64,000 nucleotides of DNA from Drechmeria coniospora (taxonomy: Eukaryota > Ascomycota > Sordariomycetes > Hypocreales > Ophiocordycipitaceae), in assembly GCF_001625195.1 (NCBI RefSeq), contig NC_054390.1, positions 9,025,222-9,089,221 on the forward strand, given 5' to 3'. Below are positions 59,490 to 64,000 of this stretch, in pieces. Made by a program: the position numbers and the translations under genes. The number at the start of each line of letters is the position of its first letter. The stretch's first letter is position 1. A model generated the notes under the pieces. It worked only from the letters and a program-made list of their open reading frames with translations, did no database searches and was not told the DNA's origin.

Positions 59490-60125
59490 CTCCGTAGTGC
59501 TTGTGCTGTAGTACTCGGTACATCACTCACTGGTACCGTGATACCTGTGCAAAGTACATCTACAACCACAGTGCATTCTTGTTCTTACAACGTACTCCGT
59601 ACATGCCCATCTAGTACCGTAAGGTACCTAGTACTCTGCATTGGTGTATTGTAGGTGTATGCTATGCGTAGGTACGGTTCCTGGTTCAGGGCCCAGGCGC
59701 CTCCCCTTCTGTGCTGTAGTACTCGGTACATCACTCACTGGTACGGTGGTACCTGTGCGAAGTACACCTACAACCAAGTACTTGCTTACATTCTTATACA
59801 ACGTACTCCGTACATGCACATGTAGTAATACTGTATACGCCGTACTGGTGCTGTAAGTACTGTAGGTGTATGCTATGCGTACCGTTCCTGGTTCAGGGCT
59901 CAGGCGCCTCCCCCTCTGTGCTGTAGTACTCGGTACATCACTCTCTGGTACGGTGGTACCTGTGCGAAGTGCGCCTACAACCAAGTACTTACTCACATTC
60001 TTATACAACGTACTCCGTACATGCACATGTAGTAATACTGTATACGCCGTACTGGTGCTGTACTGTAGGTGTATGCTATGCGTACCTACGGTTCCTGGTT
60101 CAGGGCCCAGGCGCCTCCCCCTCCC
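59490..60125. repeat. Long tandem repeat, about 205-215 bp unit
   Basis: Three strong copies of a unit containing GTAGGTGTATGCTATGCG (at about 59650, 59865 and 60066), GGTTCCTGGTTCAGGG, CAGGCGCCTCCCC, GTAGTACTCGGTACATCAC and CAACGTACTCCGTACATGC. A more diverged copy of the right half precedes them near 59505-59610. Spacing between copies is about 214 and then 202 bp. The last copy ends in a CCCCCTCCCCC tract. No coding potential or transposon ends were recognised. Confidence 0.88.
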
Positions 60126-61134
60126 CCGCCATCAGCCACCAGCCACCTCTGCCGTTCGCTTCAGCACGACCAAGACACCCAGGTAACCTGTACTTGTGGC
60201 GTGTCCAGTCATGCTACTACCGTTGTATCTGCTACCTACTAGGTACCCGCCTAGAAATGCCAGCAACCCCCGGCCCAGGAACGTTGGCCGGAATCGCTAG
60301 ACGTATACGGAGTACTCCGTACTACCAGGTGCTACTCGGTAATCATATGCTACGGCACTCGTAGGCTGGACTATTGCGACAAGGTGGACACGTTAATACA
60401 GTATTACTGTGCTTGGAGAGTACGGAGCGAAGTGGCGCGAACAGGAACAGGCGTCTATCCGTCGTATAATCACGGAGCAGATGCAAGCGGTGGATGCCGA
60501 CGAGGCCTGGGCCTGTACTGACGGGCACCGCCGTGGTACCTGGTACCGACAAGTGAAACAGGGTCCGGACGGATAGATGTCCATGTACGTCAGCGATGGC
60601 GTCCTCGTGGCGCCTGTCCTACCGATCTGACGCCGCCCCGGTTGTCTCACGCCACGCCCATCACTGCCACTGCCACTGCCGATGGTGCCTCGGCCAGCTT
60701 TATTCCCTCTTACCCATCCATGCATGCCTCAAGATATCTGCATCATCTCACTCCGAATTGCCTCTGCCAGACAACAAAGAGTACTGATTCGTTCGTCGAA
60801 CAAATCAATACACGTATAAAAAAGGCCCCAACGTCCGAGTGCGACATTTCCGTCTACGCATCGCCTGGGCCGAAGCGAAACACCTGCCACCTGCCACCTG
60901 CCACCTGCTCCTCCAGTCTCCTCCCCCCCCCCCCCCCCCCTCCCCCTCCTCATGATACCCCCCCCCGCCTCGACGACGGCGATCAACGGCAGTCATCGTT
61001 CCAAAGAGCTGGGAGAGTCAAAGGCGTCGTTGCCGTTAGCGGCCATCGCTCTGCTTTCTCTATCCCTTTCCGGCGGATCAGCATCGCCAACGGGGGCGAC
61101 GACGGCGTTGTCGTGCTGACCGACGACGACCATC

Positions 61135-63137
61135 ATGGCTCCTCGTAGCCACGTCGAGCTCAAAAACCTTGACATCAAGGCAGAGTCCGTCACCCAGGCC
61201 AGCACCGAGAGCACGGGCGAAGCCGACGATTCGCACCATCGGTGGCAACGCCATCAGCAGCCGTCGCCACGGCTTCCCCGCCACGTCCAACGCTTCGTCA
61301 ACAGCTTCAAGGCCGACGACAGCTCCGCCAACTTCTTCCCTTCCGACCACCTCAGCCAGGTCAACAGCGGCGGCAGCGCTGCGCCCCGGGGCTATGGACC
61401 CTACTACTACGACCTGCACCTGGCCGCCGTCGAGTCGGCCAACACGGGGCTTGCCCGGAAGCTCAAGGGTCGCCACCTGCAGATGATTGCCATGGGAGGC
61501 TCCATCGGCACCGGCTTGTTCGTCGCCTCCGGGAGGGCGCTGCATGCTGGCGGCCCTGCCTCCCTGCTGATAGCCTTCTCCATCGTCGGCGCCATGCTGT
61601 ACTGCACGTGCCAGGCGCTCGGCGAGCTCGCCGTCATCTTCCCCATCGCCGGCTCCTTCTCCTCCTGGTCCACGCGCTTCCTCGATCCCTCGTGGGGCTT
61701 CGCCATGGGCTGGAAGTAAGCTTCATCCGCCACCGCCGCCCGGCTTCGTCCTGCTTTTGCCGTTCATGCTGACGCGCGACCCCCCTCGCCCCCCCCCCAG
61801 CTACGCCATGCAGTGGCTCACCGTCTTGCCCCTCGAGATCATCGCCGCCTCGTTGACCATCCGCTATTGGACCTACGAGCTCCCGAATGCCATGTTCGTC
61901 ACCATGTTTCTCGTCGCCATCATGATCATCAACCTCTTTGGCGTCAAGGGGTATGGCGAAGCCGAGTTTACCTTTTCCATCATCAAAGTCATCGCCGTCA
62001 TCGGCTTCATGTGAGTGCCGTGACGACCCTCGTGCTGCCCTTTCAAGCTTGCGCTCACGCACCCGCCATTGCAGCCTCCTCGGCATCGTCCTCAACTGCG
62101 GGGGGACGCCCGACCGCGGATACATTGGCGGCGAGTTCTGGAACAACCCGGGTGCCTTTCACCACGGGCTCAAGGGCCTCTGCAGCGTCTTCGTCACCGC
62201 CGCCTTTGCCTTTACCGGCACCGAGCTCGTCGGCCTGGCCGCGGCCGAGACGGCCAACCCGCGGAAATCGCTCCCGACGGCCATCAAGCAGGTGTTTTGG
62301 CGCATCACCCTGTTCTACATCGTCGCCCTCACCCTCGTCGGCCTGCTTGTTCCCTACAACAACCCTCGGCTCATGGACTTTGACAGTCCCGCCGACGCCA
62401 AGGCCTCGCCCTTCGTCATCGCCATCGAGGAGGCCGGCATCGAGATCCTCCCCTCGGTCATGAATGCCGTCATCCTCATCGCCGTCTTGTCCGTCGGCAA
62501 CTCGGCCGTCTTCGGTTCCTCGCGAACCCTCGTCGCCCTCGCCAAGCTCAACCAGGCGCCCAAGATCCTCGGCTACGTCGACAAGAGAGGCCGGCCCCTC
62601 GTCGCCATCGCCGTCGCCGCCGCCTTTGGCCTGCTCGCCTATCTCGCCGGCATGCAGTACCAGACCAGCGTCCTCGACTGGCTCCTCGCCATCTCCGGCC
62701 TCTCCACCGTCTTCACCTGGGCCTCCATCTGCCTCTGCCACATCCGCTTCCGCCGCGCCTGGGCCTACCACGGCCGCAGCCTGAGCACCATACCTTGGGT
62801 CTCCCAGGTCGGCGTCCTAGGCTCCTACTGCGGCCTCGCTCTCAACCTTCTCGTCCTCGCCGCCCAGTTCTGGGTCGGCGCCTTCCCCATCGGCTGGGAG
62901 GTCCTGAGCGCCAGCAAGATTGCCCAGACCTTCTTCCTCAGGTACATGGGAGTGCCCATCGTCGTCACCTTCTACCTATCCCACAAGCTCCTCTACGGAA
63001 CCAAGTACGTGAGGATCCGCGATATGGATGTCGACACCGGTCGCCGCGATTTCAACCTACCCATCCTTCTCGCCCAGGAGGACGAGGAGCGTGCGTCGTG
63101 GCCCCGATGGAAGAAATTTTACAAGCTCCTCTGCTAG
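61135..63137 (+). CDS. Amino-acid permease, YAT/APC family (GAP1-like)
   Basis: Exons 61135-61715, 61801-62010 and 62075-63137 join to 617 residues. The hydrophilic N-terminus of about 120 residues is Ser/His/Gln-rich. The core begins LKGRHLQMIAMGGSIGTGLF, the family first-helix signature with the substrate-binding GSIGTG. It continues through CQALGELAVIFPIAGSF, FAMGWN joined across intron 1 to YAMQWLTVLPLEI, FAFTGTELVGLAAAE, NPRKSLPTAIKQVFWR and AVFGSSRTLVALA. About twelve membrane segments are visible, and the hydrophilic C-terminal tail is typical. It imports amino acids with protons at the plasma membrane; specificity cannot be read. Intron 1 ends in a C-rich tract CCCCCCCCCAG. The Ser/Lys-containing N-tail could carry ubiquitination or phosphorylation control, which is inference. 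Confidence 0.93.
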
Positions 63138-64000
63138 CACCTATCCGTCTGCTCTTCATTCCCCGCCATTTGTGTGTTTGGCCGCATTGTCGTTGTCGTT
63201 CTTTGCCAGCGCGCTCGCTCGTGGTGTGTCGTGGCTCTTTTTTTGGCCCTCATTGTTGGCTTGGGAAGGTTGGATCATGTGGCGATAGTATGTCTGGAGA
63301 AATGGCACGGCGTTTCCTAGGTTATGAATTCACAATCGATGGAAACTGCCCCTCGCGATGTAGTTGTCGTACATGCAATCGCCATGAGAAATCATTCCTG
63401 GGCCGGTGTGAGACAACATCGGCTTCTCATTCATACACAACGGTTACGCTTTCAACCCAACCAAGATGAAATCATCGACATCGCATTTCTGGTCACGCAA
63501 CGGGCCGTCCACAATTACTCGATGAGGAAATCTACAGATATGACGCATCGCCTTGCAAGATCCTCGAGATACCTGTACTTGTTTCAATAATGTGCAAGTC
63601 TTGCTACAATTGTCCGTATCAACAGCGCCAACAACAGATACAAGAGAAAGCCACTCAATTCCTCTAACCGTTTCCATTGTCCGGAAAAAAAAAGGCGACA
63701 GGATGCCGCACAAAGACGGGATGCGCCGTAGGGGTCGCGACGAGAGGACTAGATACGAAAGACGTGCCCCGTTCGGATGGGACATCGACCGGCCCTTGCA
63801 TCATGCGCTGGGCCAAGAATGCCTGGGACCAAAATTCGAATCACCAAGGACCGAGCTTTCTTATGGGCCATGCTCCGCGCAGTGGCCTGCAGGCGTCAAA
63901 ATTCAGGGGGGGCGCCTGGAGATGCCCTCGTCCGGATCCGAACTCGGCAACGGTGGAGGAGTTTCAATAGTCCCAAAGGTTCTGTTTGGCGCTCTTTTGG
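63138..64000. other. Right-edge region, unassigned
   Basis: Permease 3' region and then sequence without a recognisable gene. Short frames on both strands reach the edge, but none has a family motif. A gene continuing beyond the window cannot be excluded. Confidence 0.4.

Larger units (their letters stand above)
58639..61134. other. 2.5-kb spacer with stacked repeats
   Basis: Holds the MNS1 3' region, a tandem duplication at 58907-59070, a larger tandem repeat at about 59490-60125, many GTAC words, an 18-nt poly-C run at 60923-60940 and the permease promoter. No supported gene; frames inside the repeats are near-copies of each other. Confidence 0.55.

Noticed and set aside
63780..64000. Possible tRNA T-arm or gene start at the right edge, suggested by GGATCCGAACTC
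   Set aside because: No matching acceptor, D or anticodon stems could be folded by eye, and no protein family was recognised.

Overview
The window is nuclear DNA of a filamentous ascomycete, most likely Sordariomycetes and probably Hypocreales. The genes are GC-rich and mostly carry short GT-AG introns of about 50-130 nt. The set is typical of filamentous fungi: a GT69/CAP59 glycosyltransferase, fungal C2H2 regulators, a Dnf3-type flippase, PMT4, ATG10 and Ntn-type asparaginyl enzymes. The species cannot be named from sequence reading alone. Exon-intron models below were built by eye from splice signals, reading-frame continuity and family motifs.

Layout. 2.6-9.2 kb: a 14-TM-type MFS transporter (+) converging on a Dnf3-like P4-ATPase (-). 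9.2-13.7 kb: a GTAC-rich gene desert, an L-asparaginase (-) whose 3' end runs into a 17-bp tandem repeat, and a doubtful small Cys-rich ORF (-). 13.9-19.7 kb: TFIIB (-), anthranilate phosphoribosyltransferase (+, with a GC-AG intron) and a mitochondrial class III CoA-transferase (+). 19.9-26.5 kb: an accessory-looking block with an F-box-like gene broken by one in-frame TAG, a protein-kinase-like fragment, a decayed coiled-coil ORF with several stops, and an intact-looking Gfd2/YDR514C-like RNase H-fold gene (-). 26.6-33.1 kb: a PHD-finger gene (+), a 13-bp minisatellite and an asparagine-synthetase-domain gene (-, four exons).

33.7-38 kb: two intron-containing tRNA-Glu(CTC) genes (+) and a three-finger C2H2 regulator (-). 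38-42 kb: repeat-rich desert. 42-48.2 kb: a lineage-specific ORF (+), a GT69/CAP59 mannosyltransferase (-) and PMT4 (-). 50.4-54.4 kb: RidA/Mmf1 (+, two plausible starts and a 14-nt exon), Arp2/3 subunit ARPC1 (-) and a U1A/U2B''-like RRM protein (+). 54.4-58.6 kb: ATG10 (-) and the ER alpha-1,2-mannosidase MNS1 (+). 61.1-63.1 kb: an amino-acid permease (+).

Themes. Three protein-glycosylation genes (GT69, PMT4, MNS1) lie within 16 kb but are separated by unrelated genes, so this is not a cluster in the operon sense. Housekeeping genes sit in GC-rich blocks. The spacers are full of short GTAC-containing words, especially TACGGAGTAC/GTACTCCGTA, several minisatellites and long poly-C/poly-G runs. 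I found no complete transposon, CRISPR array or biosynthetic cluster, and no convincing new multi-gene system. The least ordinary items are the decayed 20-26 kb block, the palindromic GTAC word family, the RidA gene architecture and the GC-AG intron.
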